Below, one piece after another: positions 62,201-64,000 of a stretch of 64,000 nucleotides of DNA. Position 1 is the first letter of the stretch, and the number at the start of each line of letters is the position of its first letter. Below the pieces are notes generated by a model. It did no database searches. It saw only the letters and a program-made list of their open reading frames with translations, and had not been told where the DNA came from. The stretch spans positions 19,964,001-20,028,000 of the forward strand of contig OU612075.1 in NCBI GenBank assembly GCA_914767715.1, written 5' to 3'. This DNA comes from Membranipora membranacea (Eukaryota > Bryozoa > Gymnolaemata > Cheilostomatida > Membraniporidae). Made by a program: the position numbers and the translations under genes.

Positions 62201-62802
62201 ATGTAAGCAACAAAAAATGTACTCCAAGTCTTGTCTTGCCTCAATATATGATAAAATGTGTTTTCACATAGCTGGCAAATATTTGCCCTTCCAGTGTGTG
62301 TTGTTGATCTTGGTTCTCCCTTAATATTCAATCAGTTTCCCTCTCAACCCCTTGACCGATCTGCCTTATCAGTGATATAGGCTTGACATAGCTCAAGTGG
62401 TAGTGGTACACTGAGCAACCAGGAAAATCCGTGGGCCATATCTGCTTGTTCTCATGGAGGAATTTTAATGCTTAGGTCATCCGGTCAAGTCAAGGTTAGG
62501 AAGGATGTCTATGAAATGTGAACGGAATAATTTGTAACATCTCAGCTATTGCGTATGTAACAAGGCGAATTTTTAAGTAATAATTTACTCAATCAATATA
62601 AGAATATATATATATTATGATTTCTGAAGAGCTGAAACCAAGGAGTTTCCACACCAAAAAGTCTCGTCTGCTTCCTTTATGACATGTAGGCCTACACAAT
62701 TTTGCGAAAGTATGGTATTATCTGTAAATGATCAAGTGAGATAACTAAAAAGAAAGCAAGCTCCATTCGTAATGAGGTCGCTGGTAGGAGTATTTTAATA
62801 AT

Positions 62803-62833
62803 CACAGAGTAAGGATATATGTCCTTACTCTTG
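62803..62833. repeat. Dispersed palindrome, copy 2
   Basis: CACAGAGTAAGGATATAT followed by GTCCTTACTCTTG repeats the 30-bp palindrome of 45740-45769, with an inserted G and a lost base in the right arm. Confidence 0.8.
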
Positions 62834-63720
62834 AATGTCATCTAACTCTGATTGCTAACTTGTTTCTACATAGGAAAATTATCCGAGATTTTTACCAAGG
62901 CTTTTAGCTAAATGCAATAATTATCTCCTCTATAGAATGTCCCCACATACAATATATACATTTGCAAAGGCAAGGTCGGGCCCCGGCAATGACTACGGGT
63001 GATCTAAACCGTCAAGCTGTCCATGCTGTCAATTGTCAACAACAAAATATCGACTTCCCTGGTCAGAAAGTGTACATCAAAGAGGAGCCAGCTCTAAAAT
63101 CTGCAGCAAAAAACTACTGATGAATTACACCTGTGGCTACATATGCCACACAGATCAAATTATCATTATTCACCATGACATTGCTTGTCATATTAAATCA
63201 AGAAAAACCCAACAAATTTAAAAAATACTCCAAATCAGTTTACGACCTTCAAATTGAGAAGTGTTTACAGGAACCACTTCCCTACACTCTGCTAACTTGA
63301 TCCGCTTGTTTTCACTTCCTCAAAATACTACCTCTGTTCAAGTTCAGTTGGCTAGCAGTTTTCTTGGACACTTATTGCCTCGTGTCAGCAGCAACGCTCA
63401 TTAACATGATTACTGGACATGACTAACCACCCTTACTCCCTTTTCCCATCTTCGTCATAAACCAGTTTTGTAATGAGGCTATCCTTGCCTATACCGATAC
63501 CTGACTAAGATGTTGGATAGCTCTATCTAAAATTTTGATGTGAATGTGGGTTTGGAAAATTGCATTGGATAAATTTTGAGTTAAAGGTTCAGTCCTTCTA
63601 GAAAAGTGGGTATATTACACCAGTATATAAAATATTGTGAGTTCATAGGGCAAATAAAAATAATAAAAAAATGAAAGTTGTGGAAATTAGCAGTTAGTTT
63701 TTTTTCAATTATTTTAGCAA

Positions 63721-63781
63721 GGATCATAGTGGATCATAGCGGTCAGGGGAGGCAATAAATCACTATGATCCACTATGATCC
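63721..63781. repeat. 61-bp hairpin with 19-bp perfect arms
   Basis: GGATCATAGTGGATCATAG (63721-63739) is matched by CTATGATCCACTATGATCC (63763-63781), around a 23-base loop. Each arm is itself a tandem repeat of GGATCATAG. Confidence 0.9.
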
Positions 63782-64000
63782 CAATTTTCAGACTTTGCAG
63801 CAGTTTTACTGAAATCAGGTTCACAGGCTGTTTTATTGCATATGTCTTAATGACTTTGCAGCCTGAGATCTTTGAAACCATACCAAACATGGCCTAGTAG
63901 GACTGTCACTTCAAGTATCTTGCTTCACCCCTTAGCCATACTATGCCTTCTACACAAATAGCCCGCATAAAAATGTTGGTACTTGTACCTGCATCAAACA

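Larger units (their letters stand above)
60776..64000. other. Non-coding 3' region of the window
   Basis: No gene can be supported. The region holds the SINE at 61757, the minisatellite at 62043, the second palindrome copy at 62803 and the hairpin at 63721. Short ORFs here show no conserved features. Confidence 0.5.

Noticed and set aside
61961-62331. Three overlapping minus-strand ORFs with repeated FYPAYS and TLPTQ segments
   Set aside because: They arise solely because a 26-bp minisatellite without stops is open in all frames; nothing outside the repeat supports coding.

Overview
The window is nuclear DNA from an animal. Genes are split by many short GT-AG introns, the DNA is AT-rich, and intergenic and intronic sequence is littered with small DNA transposons, tRNA-derived SINEs and hairpins. 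The gene content (rotatin, a THAP protein, a C2H2 zinc-finger protein with CtBP motifs, a rhodopsin-family GPCR, and an ankyrin-caspase fusion) fits an invertebrate, possibly an early-branching one such as a sponge. That placement is an inference; nothing here proves the species.

Layout. (1) 1-327: 3' part of a THAP zinc-finger ORF on +, followed by a degenerate tandem-repeat field (about 395-1380) and the ends of a DNA transposon (1030-1706), which abuts a broken caspase p10 fragment (1707-1965). (2) 4121-33913: a complete rotatin (RTTN) gene on +, which I resolve into 42 exons that close in one frame of 2142 codons plus stop. Its introns carry SINEs, a roughly 504-bp foldback repeat, a hAT-type MITE with perfect 8-bp target duplication, and palindromic mini-elements. 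(3) 37452-44854: a five-finger C2H2 gene on + with two CtBP-binding motifs; its introns hold a 1.1-kb TTAA-flanked element and a 400-bp TIR element with perfect 8-bp target duplication. (4) 44855-50838: mostly non-coding, with striking hairpins. (5) 50839-51753: an intact single-exon rhodopsin-type GPCR on -. (6) 56687-59222: a three-exon ankyrin-repeat plus caspase gene on -. (7) 60279-60775: a decayed copy of that gene's 5' half, split by a SINE. The rest, to 64000, is non-coding, with a 26-bp minisatellite and a 61-bp hairpin.

The genes are not an operon and probably not a functional cluster. Rotatin is a centriole-assembly scaffold, the zinc-finger protein a probable repressor, and the GPCR a cell-surface receptor. 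The most unusual content is the ankyrin-caspase family (one nearly intact gene with an altered active-site pentapeptide and two decayed relatives at opposite ends of the window) and the dense set of short inverted-repeat elements whose boundaries can be fixed by target-site duplications.
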